Of a stretch of DNA of 64,000 nt, positions 1-10,015 are shown piece by piece. Both the position numbers and the translations under genes were made by a program. Source of the stretch: Astropecten irregularis (taxonomy: Eukaryota > Echinodermata > Asteroidea > Paxillosida > Astropectinidae); assembly GCA_963971285.1 (NCBI GenBank), contig OZ020254.1, positions 18,506,932-18,570,931 on the forward strand, written 5' to 3'. Position 1 is the stretch's first letter; the number at the start of each line of letters is the position of its first letter. The notes under the pieces were generated by a model. It did no database searches, was not told where the DNA came from, and saw only the letters and a program-made list of their open reading frames with translations.

Positions 1-144
1 CTGCAGCGAAGGAAGCAAGGTGGCCATCATGCGCCTCTCCCGTATCCTTGGCACAGAATTGACTAAGCACACTCAAATCTCTCTCTATTGGTGAATACAA
101 GTAATAAACTAGCTGTAAACTGCTCATCAGCCAAAAAATTACCT

Positions 145-388
145 TGGCCAATTTCATAGAGCTGCTTAAGCACAAAAATTTGCTTAAGCATGAAATGTCT
201 TCCTTGATCAAACAGGATTACCAATCAAATTTTCATGTGATGTTGACTGCTTTTGACTTGTATTCAGCAATTGTTTCCTGAGCATAACATTCACAAGGAG
301 TTTTGGCTGGCATACTGATTTTATTTACCAAGGATTTTGGTGCTTAGGTAAATGTTGGTGCTTAAGCAGCTCTATGAAATTGGCCCCT
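145..388. repeat. MITE family A, copy 1 (about 240 bp, inverted termini)
   Basis: Inverted ends of the type GGCCAATTTCATAGAGCTGC enclose an AT-rich core. Other copies lie near 1.4, 6.1, 10.1, 13.9, 44.7, 46.7 and 63.4 kb, which defines the family. There is no coding capacity, so this is a non-autonomous DNA-transposon-like element. Confidence 0.8.
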
Positions 389-533
389 GGGCATGAAGTA
401 CTAAGATTAATCTTAAGTCTAAATTAATCTAAAGCAAAGTGTGATATCACAATACAAATCACTATTGTGATACTGACAACTCATCTTAAGATTAATCTTA
501 GTGTTTGGTGAAATCCAGCCCAGAGTGCATAAA

Positions 534-598
534 ATGCTTGGAGTTAAGAGGGCCTGACGTTTCAATCTTAGCTGGATCTTTTTCATTGGCTAAATGAC
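534..598. repeat. Fragment of foldback family G
   Basis: One diverged arm of the element seen intact at 26476-26598, recognised by CTTGGAGTTAAGAGGGCCTG followed by a GATCTTT block. Similar arms lie near 44.1, 49.1, 60.0 and 61.2 kb. Confidence 0.65.
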
Positions 599-1104
599 AA
601 TGGGACAAGAACATGCAAGTAAAGATACACATAAATGGATAAGATGATCTCTTTTAGTACTTGATTTATTTAGAATAAACTAAATTCTAGAAAAGTCCAT
701 CTCATTAGATTGAAATTATCGAAATTCAAATCATTTGCGGTCATAAAACACTTTTCGATTGTTTTCTTCTGATTAACATTCATTTTTTTCTTTACAAAAC
801 TTCACCCATATAATCACACAAAGTTATGAAATGTAATGACATAATTATGATCAGTGTAATCAGACAACAGAAAAGTAAATTTTCCGTATATTTCAATTGG
901 CAAAATATTTTGCTAAATATTTGTACATTTTGAAAGTGGTTGCATTCTTATTCACTAATCTAACACACAAAAACTGTTTGATAAAAGCTAATTCACAAAA
1001 TTTCAAAATTTGTATAATAGTATGAAATGTTTACATATAAATTGAAAATCTATTCAATCTATTACAATCATCAAATAACCACAAGAGAAACTGACTGAAT
1101 TTAA

Positions 1105-1380
1105 AGCCATTGAAAAGTGAACAAAGAAAAATTGACTGGAGCGGGATTCGAACTGACAATCTCCAGAATACTGTACCGGTGCACTACCAACTGAGCTATA
1201 AAAAAAGCAGCATCCTCTGATGGATACCCCATGTACTGTTCTCAGGTTGCAGCATTGCTGTGCATATCAAAAAAATGATCCTTGGGATATAGCATTATGT
1301 GAGTGGTTTCATGGCTTCTGATTGCCAAACGAACAAAGATAACTGACTAGTAGGGACATCTCCCAACATAGGGCTAGATA
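1105..1380. repeat. Family D element with tRNA-like termini, copy 1
   Basis: The left part (about 1137-1198) is a tRNA-like sequence on the minus strand, with B box GGGATTCGAAC and A box CCAACTGAGCTA as read on plus. The core contains ATCCTTGGGATATAG and GTTTCATGGCTTCTGATTGC. The right part begins a second, plus-strand tRNA-like sequence (GGGCTAGATAGCTC) that is broken off by the family A element starting at 1388. The sequence resembles tRNA-Tyr in its D and T arms but is not a functional tRNA. Confidence 0.7.
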
Positions 1381-1387
1381 GCTCTCT

Positions 1388-1606
1388 AGGGCCAATTTTA
1401 TAGAGCTGCTTAGCACACAAAAATTGCTTAGCACAAAAATAGCTTGCCCAAAACATATGATATTCATGGGCAGCGAACAACAGCCAAAGAAATTGCAAGT
1501 GATACACAACACACGGACATTTGAAATTTGAAATCCTGTTTTTACTAAGACAGAAATGTCATGCTTAGCAAATGTTTGTGCTAAGCAGCTCTATGAAATT
1601 GGCCCC
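1388..1606. repeat. MITE family A variant, nested in family D copy 1
   Basis: The ends GGGCCAATTTTATAGAGCTG and CTCTATGAAATTGGCCCC are inverted copies of each other. The core (ATTCATGGGCAGCGAACAAC and following) differs from the main subfamily and recurs at 8812-8885. The element interrupts the A box of a tRNA-like sequence: GATAGCTC lies on its left and AGTTGGTA on its right. Confidence 0.75.
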
Positions 1607-1778
1607 AGTTGGTAAGAAGGAGGCTGGTACATGTAGGGTATTGCAGTTATTCATTTATTCCAAAATATACTGGAATGATGTATACACCATATGGGTCGGC
1701 CATTTTTGTTGGTAGCCTCAATTTTGTACAACCTCTTGGAGCAGCCCTTATGATTAGCACATAAATGTTACCTACACA

Positions 1779-2113
1779 TTAGGCCTAAAAAAAAAAATTG
1801 TTGTGTTGCCCTCAGCGACCGACCGTAAAATGCCAAAACTTTGGGTTGGGATTTTTTTTTTTTTTTCTCTGAGTCCTAAAGTATAAAAACTCACAATTTT
1901 TGACAGAAAATGTAAGATTTAGCAGTAAAAAAGCGTGTCTCCTCAAAACGACCCAAGACCGTTGATTTATAAGCCCTGGTGACCATACATCCTGTATTTA
2001 TTCTTAAATGTTTGAAAGTCTGCCAAAAAATAAAATAAAAAAAAATCGACCGACCGACCCAAAATTTTAATTTTTCCACTTGAGGGCAACACAACCATTT
2101 TTTTTTTGGCCTT
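1779..2113. repeat. MITE with poly-A/T termini (about 335 bp)
   Basis: An A-run followed by TTGTTGTGTTGCCCTCA at the left is matched by the inverse TGAGGGCAACACAACCATTT and a T-run at the right. CGACCGACC motifs near both ends are also inverted. The open frame crossing it is a by-product of the repeat. Confidence 0.75.
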
Positions 2114-2457
2114 ATGCAAAGCACAAGATCTAATTGGCATTTGATATAGTTGTAATTAAAATAACAATTGACGTAGATCTTCCTTAATGTTTGGTGGCTA
2201 AGACGTTGCAAGCTACCTCCTTATCCAGCAAGTTGCCCCTCTACTGAGGCAGAAGATCGCAGAGAAAGTTGAGGACAGCAGAATCTTAAATAACTCTACT
2301 CAAGCACAGAGTAAGTTAGACTGTTTGTCTCTTTGATAAAGTATCTATAATGTTTGTCTGAGATCCGTGCTATTTTAAGCGCAATTGCGGAGCACTATTG
2401 TTTACTCTATTGATTAAGCGTGAGCGTAACTTATGTATCTTGTATCACATCTTATGA

Positions 2458-3438
2458 TCATTGGCGCCTAAGTTTGTTCCGGATCGTTTTCAAAGCATTC
2501 CTGAGGATAAGTCTGTGATCGCTTTGCACGTACGTCAGAAACAACACTCCCACAATCATTTGGAAAATTGATATGGTGCCCAGAATCAGCATCGGCATCA
2601 GTATTCGTTCCATGCCCACCGCCTTGAAAATGGAAAGATTTAAAAGGATGACACAAGGCACCCAGGCAATGACGATCATTGTAAAGTACACGGTGATGTA
2701 CCATGCTGCCTTAGAGGGGGCGCGACGTCTCAACGGAACGGCTCTGTCTGGGTCATCTACTCCGATGTCGCCAAGATTTGCTCTTTCGGCGTCGATCTTA
2801 CGCTGCTGCTTTTTGGCAATGATATACAGGCCAATCACAAATGCTACGATTGTGGGTAAAGGAAATACCGAGCTAATATCCATCGTGATAATGGTTGGAA
2901 CAAGGATAGCGGAATCCGTAGTCAGAACATCCTCATAAGAAGTGTAATCGTCAAGATGATAAAGACCCAATACGAAGAAGCTGAGATGGATAATGATCAG
3001 CGCGCCCCAAGCAGCCACAATAATCCCGGCGCATAGCTTGTCCGTCATCAGACGCACGTACTGCATCGGCTTGGCAATCTTAAAGTATCTGTCTGCTGCC
3101 AAAATGGCCGAATTTACAAAATAACCGTTAAAGCCCATCAGCTCGGCGCTGATTACTAACAACAAACAACCCTTAGGGAGAACGACGGAACTAGTGAGAA
3201 AGAAAGCTAGGAAAGACAGAATGAAAAGCAACTCAGTAACTAACAAACTCACCAGAAAATAGTTGGATGGGTTATGAAGTCTGCGACTGACGGCCACAGA
3301 GGTAATAACCCATAGGTAAACTGGACAAATACATGTCACAATCGTGATCGTTAACACCGTAGAGTAGAGAGTTGGTGCTAATATACTAGCCTCATCAGTC
3401 GATAACAAATCCTGAAAATTACTCCCATTTATTGCCAT
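2458..3438 (-). CDS. Rhodopsin-like (class A) 7TM receptor, atypical, single exon
   Basis: This is a 326-residue integral plasma-membrane protein encoded without introns. It has seven hydrophobic segments, an N-glycosylation sequon at Asn4, and the class A signature at the end of TM3 (AADRYFKIAKP, DRY at residues 116-118). A Trp lies in TM4 (about 144) and W-x-P in TM6 (259-261). Two hallmarks are altered: the TM2 Asp is Glu69, and the TM7 NPxxY motif is missing, replaced by a segment ending VLFLTYVQSDHR (about 298-309). A basic helix-8-like tail (KTIRNKLRRQ) ends the protein. It is a clear paralogue of the receptor at 7541-8563, sharing the TM2 start, the post-DR segment and the TM7 end. The genes point away from each other. 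The ligand is unknown; a chemosensory role is inferred only from resemblance to single-exon expanded receptor families of echinoderms. Confidence 0.9.
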   Translation of the reverse strand: MAINGSNFQDLLSTDEASILAPTLYSTVLTITIVTCICPVYLWVITSVAVSRRLHNPSNYFLVSLLVTELLFILSFLAFFLTSSVVLPKGCLLLVISAELMGFNGYFVNSAILAADRYFKIAKPMQYVRLMTDKLCAGIIVAAWGALIIIHLSFFVLGLYHLDDYTSYEDVLTTDSAILVPTIITMDISSVFPLPTIVAFVIGLYIIAKKQQRKIDAERANLGDIGVDDPDRAVPLRRRAPSKAAWYITVYFTMIVIAWVPCVILLNLSIFKAVGMERILMPMLILGTISIFQMIVGVLFLTYVQSDHRLILRNALKTIRNKLRRQ

Positions 3439-3457
3439 ATCTTAAATGGCACGTACA

Positions 3458-3800
3458 ATATTTGTAACAAACCAAAACAAAAATGTTCACAGATTTACCT
3501 AAAACTTTCAGGGTATGATGATGGTGCTGGTAGAAACATATCGTTAAAATATCTCCGCTTGAAATGCTGTATTTATCCAGAAAGAGTAGAACCAAACACC
3601 AAAAATACTTTTGATTTTAGCAAGATCAATATATAATCCTCCTTTATGTTTTATAAGAAAAATTGAGTCGGGTTTTCGCTATTTTCTCGTGCTCAGATGT
3701 CCGCTTGAGCTCAAATTTTCACAGGCTTGTTATTTCTTGTATATGCTGGATTAGAGTGCTGTCCTGTCACCTTTACCAACATTGTACATGCCCTTTAATC
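3458..3800. repeat. MITE family C, copy 1, at the receptor 5' end
   Basis: It matches the other family C copies (for example 50992-51320) in the blocks GTTCACAGATTTACC, GGTAGAAACATA, AAATGCTGTATTTATCCAGA and GGGTTTTCGCTATTTTCTCG. The left edge begins about 20 bp upstream of the minus-strand receptor start codon, so it must overlap that gene's 5' UTR or promoter. Confidence 0.75.
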
Positions 3801-5756
3801 TACAAATTACAATACCTATGTGATATCTTATCTCACAAGTGATTACATACATGTATGTATACAGAAGAACGAATTTGTTTCTCCAAAAATGCGGAAATGA
3901 AACAAGTGTTTCCGTCGTTAGTAAGTTTAGTCATCCCTTCCGAAAATGTTTTACTGTGGTGGTGTTGCAATTTCTTCTCCAGTCGGAGGATGTTGGTGAG
4001 ACACAGTTATACAGTCTTTCCAAGATCTGGATTTTAGTTCATTCAGTCTTGAGGTTCTGTTCCTCAGAGTTCTGTCAGGAGAATTCAGTGGAATCCATCA
4101 TCAAACTGGTAGCTTGTTGACCATGCAGTCTGTCATGATCAATCTGGTAATGGTAAACTGGCAGCCTGTACTAGGTTTTGCTAAGATGTGATTCACTTAT
4201 TCAGAAGTGATGATCACGAGACCTCCAGGCGAAGGTTACATGAAGCAGGGTGTAGACCTACCAATCCCACTTACCAAGTCAGGTATCGTTGATTCTTCAT
4301 CAGCTTCCCAACATGAGAACGATTAGTCCAAGATGTTATCCAATGCTAAGCAGGATCACGTGCACAGTCATCAAGGAGCTCTCCACTCTAGTCCATCCAG
4401 ACTAGCGTTACAATCTCCTCTCAAAGGAAGCAACATTGAATATCCAGCAACAAACTAATGCGATGGATGCATCTCTTTTCATCCATCGAAACCTGGGATG
4501 ATTCAGGACAGCAGATTGAAGCGACAGCTAGAATCCGACAAGATCTCTAACCACCTCACAGTGGCAGGATTGGGCCTGTAGAGGTCTGGGTCTGCTGGAG
4601 GTCAATCTGCTCTCAAATGAAACAACCTTGAACATCCAGCAACAAAATGATGCGATGAATGTGTCTTTTTAGATTCATTGAAGCCTGGGTTGATTCGGGA
4701 GAGCGAGATGAAGTGACAGATAGATTGAATCCTGACAAGATCTCTAACCACCTCACAGTGGCAGGATTGGTCGTGTAGAGGTCTAGGTCCGCTGGAGGTC
4801 AATCAGCTCTCAAAGGAAACAACATTGAACATCCAGCAACAAAATGATTGTTTTTTGCAGAATCTGTTGCAGTTTATACCCGGAGAAAGCTAAAGCGGAA
4901 CCTTTCAACAGATTCATCTGGATTGTAGATTGACAGATATTTTTGGAGATTCATGTCAAATCCAGTGTAAAGGTGGAAAATTGTAAGTACTCACTATTTA
5001 GTGACGTTTCACTGATAAGCTATTAGTTTCATCAGACTGGCGACTCATACCACTGCACACTGTCCTTTTATTGACGTTGGAGACTGCCGTAGAGGGCATG
5101 GTAATGAGACCGTCAAAGATGTTATGTAACTAATTGTAGGCCCCCTCGTCCCTGTTGAGAACATTGTCACCTCTCTTCCTGATCCAAATGGATTCCTAAA
5201 GCAGACTCTGCTAAAAAGCAAGTCCACTCTTAAACTGTTTGGCGATTAGTTGTCTGGCGCTCAAAAGCTGCTCCGGATCTCATTTTAGCGTATCCTACCT
5301 ACGACGTGGATTTGCAGGATCAAATAATGGCGACCAATATCCGCAGCGAAACAAACAGCCCAAGGAAAACTGCATTGAGGCTAACTGATGTATTCTGTAG
5401 TTGCTAAGTCCGTTTGTCCAGTTGTCAGTCTTAGTTTAGATTGATAACAGCCGATAATGGAAATACGTCCAGTTCCTGAATTACAGCTCATAATGAGGAA
5501 CTCAGTGGACTGGAGTTAATATGCAGAAACGCTAATTGTATCTGTCACATTGACCTTACTATACTCTCTCTTAATACCTGCTTGTCCACCACTGCCAATT
5601 TGAATCAGTTATATTAATTGTTAGCTTGTAATTACATTTTTTGCTTGATGTAAATCATTCTCTTATTCTTAGTTATATGTATCTAATAATAATGATAATA
5701 TAAGACATTTATATTGTGCAGCTACTATATGAATATGCTCTACTGTGCATTACAAA
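3801..5756. other. Gene-free stretch with a tandem repeat
   Basis: No open frame here has recognisable protein features. Apart from the array at 4409-4856, nothing could be assigned. The sequence has the look of decayed mobile-element DNA, sharing words with 9340-9540. Confidence 0.5.
4409..4856. repeat. Tandem array, about 195-bp unit, 2.3 copies, DIRS-like remnant
   Basis: The blocks CAATCTSCTCTCAAA and AACATCCAGCAACAAA recur at about 4410, 4603 and 4800. CTCTAACCACCTCACAGTGG also occurs in each complete unit. Each unit contains a stretch that can be read, with frameshifts, as Met-Asp-Ala-Ser-Leu and then Glu-Ala-Trp. This resembles the DASLxGWG motif of DIRS-type RNase H. The array is clear; the protein origin is a weak inference. 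Confidence 0.6.
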
Positions 5757-6006
5757 TTTTTTATTATTCCTGGTCATTGGGCAATAATTAACATTCCTGA
5801 AACCATCTCAACTCCCTGGGGAGCATACAGCCCAGGCTGCTGTAAAGCGCACAGAGGTTAATCAAACCAAAAAGCCATCTCTACCCTCGCAGGTACCCAT
5901 TTACACCTGGGTGAAGAGGAGCAATATGTGACAAAGCGTCTTGCCCAAGGATGCAAGCACCACTAACCCATGGCTAGATTTGAACCCACAATATGTCGAT
6001 TGACCA
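5757..6006 (-). repeat. tRNA-derived SINE family E, copy 1 (5' truncated)
   Basis: Reverse orientation relative to 58536-58812. It contains ACCATCTCAACTCCCTGGGG, GCGTCTTGCCCAAGGATGCA and a degenerate B box (TTTGAACCCAC). It stops short of the A box, where a family A MITE fragment adjoins. Confidence 0.8.
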
Positions 6007-6009
6007 CAA

Positions 6010-6197
6010 TATACTAGTAAAAATTAGTATGCCAGTCAAAACTCCTTGTGAATGTTATACTCAGCAAACAATAGCTGAATACAAGTCAAAAGCAGTAATC
6101 AATACATTGAACATTTGGTTGGCAATCCTGTTTGATCAAGGAAGACTTTTCATGCTTTTAAGCAAATTCCATGCTTAAGCAGCTCTTAATTGGCCCC
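6010..6197. repeat. MITE family A fragment
   Basis: It contains AGTATGCCAGTCAAAACTCC, TCCTGTTTGATCAAGGAAGA and the terminal GCTTAAGCAGCTCT and AATTGGCCCC. The left inverted terminus is missing. Confidence 0.75.
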
Positions 6198-6199
6198 TG

Positions 6200-6604
6200 A
6201 TGACAAGTTAAATTGCCTTGCCTTAATAACAACCCATCTATATAACTGTCTACCCTGCCAAGGCTGTGTTTCGCGGCTCAGAGCAGCAAATAATTAGTGA
6301 CAATTATTGGCAATAAATGCACATCGTCACTCTTTGTTTGTTTTGTTTTTAACAAGAGTGACAGCGTGTAGCAGACACTTTATTACTTTCGTGATCAGGT
6401 TTTTTAAAAAAATGCTGAATTTGTTGGCCTCTTTTTTGGAGGGAATTTTTTTAAAAGACCCTCATGGCATGCATTGTGTTGGACTAAATTCACTCAATCT
6501 TAGAATTTTTTCATTTTTATCTTATTTTTAAGTAGTCAACAACATTCAGAAATATTTCTTTTTTACTATACTTAAAAGTTGTATCCTCTTTGAGTGATCC
6601 CTCA
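6200..6604. other. Non-coding stretch, nothing identified
   Basis: AT-rich sequence with long T and A runs. Its open frame is short and lacks protein features. Confidence 0.4.
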
Positions 6605-6862
6605 TGTACCGTTTCTGAAGTTGCAGTGTTGCTAATGATGCGCGTATCTTCAATGATCCTTGGGATATAGTGGTATGTGAGTGGTTTCATGGCTTCTGAC
6701 TGCCAAATGAACAAAGATGATTGACTATTAGGGACACCCCCAACATAGGGCTTGATATACATGTAGCTCAGTTGGTAGAGCACCGGTACCGTATTGCGGC
6801 GGTCACTGGTTTGAATCTCACTGCAGTCAATTTTTTTCTATGTTCACAATTCAATGACTGAA
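6605..6862 (+). repeat. Family D element, copy 2 (right half)
   Basis: The family core (ATCCTTGGGATATAGTGGTA, GGTTTCATGGCTTCTGACTG) leads into a plus-strand tRNA-like end with A box TAGCTCAGTTGGTAGAGC and B box GGTTTGAATCTC. AGTCAATTTTT and CAATGACT close it. Confidence 0.75.
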
Positions 6863-6869
6863 AACAAAA

Positions 6870-7540
6870 ACAGTGGCGTTACTAGGGTCAAATTTCTGAA
6901 ACTGCACACCACACAGAGATGTACCATTTTTTCATAGGGGACACTGGATACTATGAAGTGTACGTCAGTATGACAATGGGGGCAAGTACATACAGTGGAG
7001 GACACATGACCCCCCTCCCCCCTCCCCCCTCCTCCTTATTTATGCCGCATCAGGCGAATATTTGTACCTTGTCTTCAAACTGTCAACGTACAGTGCTTAT
7101 TTCCTTTTACAGATTGCTTTTGCTACTGCACAAGCCAAATTAAACAAAAACCTGTCCGCCCCTTTTGCAATCAGTTACTTAATAACAGAACGACATTTAG
7201 TTATACTTGTTCGTTCAGCTTCTGGCGTCATCCATCATGGTAGGATTTGATTACCTTCGTAGGAAGAGACACCAAAAGCCATTTGTCACTGTCAAAGGAG
7301 AGGACTGCTGCTTTTGCTTTCATTGTAAAGCATTTGTGAAGTATAGACAGTATCTTGATGTCCGCTCTTCAGTCTGTGCTGGCTTCTTCTCACCACAGCA
7401 AAATTGCTGAAAGACGTAGGAACTTGTTCATAATTGCTCTGAAAAGCATTGCTGTTATCAGAGCTCAAAGCGACAGTAGTGGAAGCCACAACAGTGACCT
7501 CACAGCCATCAGAGAATCCTAGACAAACGTGACGTGAAGG
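6870..7540. other. Upstream region of the second receptor gene
   Basis: It contains a C-rich tract at about 7009-7031 and no convincing TATA box. The short open frames have no recognisable features. Promoter and 5' UTR are presumably here, but no specific element could be assigned. Confidence 0.35.
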
Positions 7541-8563
7541 ATGGAGTTCTCTGACGGATCACCTTCAAATGAATCCTCTCATCACCCTCTCTCAAACCCG
7601 TTGACTCGAGGGTTTGTAACATGGAGCTTACCCGTGAGCTCAGTCAGTCTGTCGATCCACCTGTACATTGTCCTGTCTGTCATCTTCAACAGGACCTTGC
7701 ATTCGGCATCCAACTATTTCCTGGCGAATCTTTGCTCGTGTGTCTTGACCGGGAATGCTTGCTGCATGATCATGATGGTGATAGCACTTAGTTCGTCATC
7801 GTTGTCCTTGTCTTATGCCGAGAGCCTCCAGACGGGCATCTTAGCCAGCTTGATGTTCATCATCGAATCTTACGTCTTCTGTTTGGTGGTCGTCGCTGCG
7901 GATCGGCTTCTGAAGGTAGCTCATCCGTTGAGGTATCTGAATGTGATGACGGGGAAGGTTTGCGGCATCATCATCGGAATCAGCTGGCTTGCGTCCGTCT
8001 TCCTGACTCTGTTGTACGTCATCATATCATGGTGTTGTTTGACCAACGGCCTGGGCGACATTACAGACAGTGCTTTCATCTTTGACTTGGTGAGGAAGAG
8101 TCCCCTGTACAAGACTTTTGTCATCTGGATCACTTGCTCTCTGACACTCGGTATTGTCACCATAACTGGGTTGATCACCAGACTCCTACAAATTGCCAAA
8201 GCTCAGCGGCGTCGGATTCAGTCGGACTTGAGCAAGATGCCACGTCCTCAAGACAAAGCCGTCAGAATCTTAGGGAGGGGCACGCGGATAACCATGAAGT
8301 ATGTCGTTTTCCTGACTTCGTATTGCCTTGTCATATTCCCGTTTCTCCTCGGCTTAAACGGCACGGTCTTTGTGGAGGGAATTGATAGCAGAGTTGGGGT
8401 CAGCGTTTTGACCGGGTCCTTTCTAGGCATTCTTGTCCAGGTGATGTATGGTACTGTCTTCTTGACCTTCATGCAGGCTAAGCACCGGCTGGCCCTCAGG
8501 AAGACATGGCAAGCTGCTGTACACAAATTGAGATCTCAAAAACCCAGAGTATGCCAGAAATAG
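7541..8563 (+). CDS. Rhodopsin-like (class A) 7TM receptor, atypical, single exon
   Basis: A 340-residue, intronless seven-helix membrane protein. The N-terminus carries an N-glycosylation sequon (NES, residues 10-12). TM3 ends AADRLLKVAHP (DRL in place of DRY, residues 121-123), and TM4 has Trp149. TM6 has CLVIFPF, with Pro267 but no Trp before it. TM7 lacks NPxxY and ends VFLTFMQAKHRLALRK (about 307-321), closely matching the receptor at 2458-3438. The conserved TM2 Asp is Val68 here. The third intracellular loop is basic (AQRRRIQSD). The ATG was chosen because it begins the only long frame and leaves a short extracellular tail before TM1. Loss of several activation-switch residues suggests unusual signalling, but the ligand and G protein cannot be read from sequence. 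Confidence 0.9.
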   Translation: MEFSDGSPSNESSHHPLSNPLTRGFVTWSLPVSSVSLSIHLYIVLSVIFNRTLHSASNYFLANLCSCVLTGNACCMIMMVIALSSSSLSLSYAESLQTGILASLMFIIESYVFCLVVVAADRLLKVAHPLRYLNVMTGKVCGIIIGISWLASVFLTLLYVIISWCCLTNGLGDITDSAFIFDLVRKSPLYKTFVIWITCSLTLGIVTITGLITRLLQIAKAQRRRIQSDLSKMPRPQDKAVRILGRGTRITMKYVVFLTSYCLVIFPFLLGLNGTVFVEGIDSRVGVSVLTGSFLGILVQVMYGTVFLTFMQAKHRLALRKTWQAAVHKLRSQKPRVCQK

Positions 8564-8785
8564 GAGAGTTGGGTTGTCGCTGACGTCAGCAGAGTTTGGG
8601 GAATGTAGTGCATTCTCGTGGAATAGCATATCAGACTTGGTAGAGTTTAATGCAAAAGAACAACAATCTGTTGAACTATGGTTGAACCATATCTAGCCCA
8701 GGTCTGTAACTGTTCGTGGACTAAATAGTGGACACGAAAGAAGAAGAAGAACTTGGAGCATGTTATGAAAGGTGCCTTTAAGCTC

Positions 8786-8791
8786 AATAAA
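8786..8791 (+). promoter_or_regulatory. Polyadenylation signal AATAAA for the second receptor
   Basis: A canonical hexamer about 220 bp after the receptor stop codon on the same strand. Confidence 0.55.
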
Positions 8792-8811
8792 ACAAAGCAT
8801 TAAAAACTTCA

Positions 8812-9235
8812 TTTGATATTCATGGTCAAAGAACAATCACAAGTGATGCACGACACATGGACATTTGGAAACATGGAAATAAAAACAAATCTGTGAAATT
8901 TTCAGCTCAGTTGATCATTAAATAATAGTAGAAAACGATGAAAAACCGTTGCAATTGTTACTCCAAATTGTGTGGGAATAGCTGTCTCATTTGTTTATCT
9001 TGTCAAAATAAATGTTTTGGTGTTTGGTTTATTCTTTTCTGGATAAATACAGTATTTCAGGCAGAAGAAAAATTGTCACAGTATGTTTCTACCATCACTA
9101 CCTTTATACCCTGTAAGTTATACTAAAATCTGTAAACATTTCTGTTTTGATTTGTTACCAATGTTGTACATACCCTTTGAGGCAGATATTTCTTGGTTAG
9201 CAAATTTGTGTGCTAAGCAAATTGGCCCCTGGGTT
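8812..9235. repeat. Mosaic of MITE A-variant and C fragments
   Basis: 8812-8885 matches the core of the variant at 1388-1606 (TTGATATTCATGGTCAAAGA). From about 8886 to 9181 it matches family C (TCTGGATAAATACAGTATTT, ACCCTGTAAGTTATACT). 9185-9235 holds another A-type end (AGCAAATTGGCCCCTGG). Confidence 0.65.
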
Positions 9236-9339
9236 CAGGACCATGTTGTCACTTCACTTCCAGACTCTCTCCAGAGGGAGTGCAACTAACGGATCCTTGA
9301 GAAAGACTCTATTTACATCCTGATATCACAGCATGCATA

Positions 9340-9540
9340 GGATTGAACAGTCAATCCAAACTAAATATGGTGTCATCATGGCCGACAGTCTGCAATTTAA
9401 GTTTCGATGGATGCGTCTCTTTTCATATCTTGAAGCCTGGGGTGGATCATTTGGGACAGCGGAATGAAAATGACAAAAGATGGACTGAATTTGGTAGACT
9501 GGCCGTAAATGTCGCCAAACAACTTTCCACTCATTTATGA
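9340..9540 (+). repeat. DIRS-like fragment related to the 4.4-4.8 kb array
   Basis: ATGGATGCGTCTCTTTTCAT and CTTGAAGCCTGGGGTGGATC match the units at 4409-4856. Read across a small frameshift they give MDASL and LEAWGGSFGTA, which resembles the RNase H motif of DIRS-type elements. Too degraded to call a gene. Confidence 0.4.
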
Positions 9541-10015
9541 GGCCTGAGTATTAAACTAACATCTAGAAATGCATTGTGCTGCCGCACTCCTATCCCCAGG
9601 CTTTCAGACCAATTTGATGATAAAAGTGCCAGTGCCCCTGAGGTAGGGTCATTAAATGGCTTTTACACTCATTCTGTTTCTTTTTGGAGACCCTTTGTCT
9701 GACAAATGTTTCTCAATTTTATGACCAACTGTATTTTCCCTTGGGAGGTTTGAGTTATCAACCTACCATGTTTTTTCTTCCGCGGAATGCCTTTTTGCAG
9801 GCAAAATTAAAGATGTGTTGCTCCCTAAATTGGTTCTGATTTGCTGATCTGAAATTGCTTCATATTTGTCCACTTGTAGAAGAAACCGCCTACAGGAATT
9901 TGTGGCCTTGTAATACTCAGCAATATCATTAGTTAAATAATCATTTTATGATGACTAATTTCATGAAACTTGAAACTGCAGTTTAACATTGTGTGGAATC
10001 ATTTTTGTGGGGTGC
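9541..10015. other. Non-coding stretch, nothing identified
   Basis: No long open frame and no recognised repeat. Confidence 0.35.

Noticed and set aside
7207..7410. 67-residue frame upstream of the second receptor
   Set aside because: Short, no known motif, no splice-compatible link to the receptor; may be 5' UTR.
9600..9642. Extra upstream exon of the 11.25-12.13 kb gene
   Set aside because: Acceptor and donor exist, but its phase-0 end does not fit the exon at 11250, which needs two preceding codon bases.
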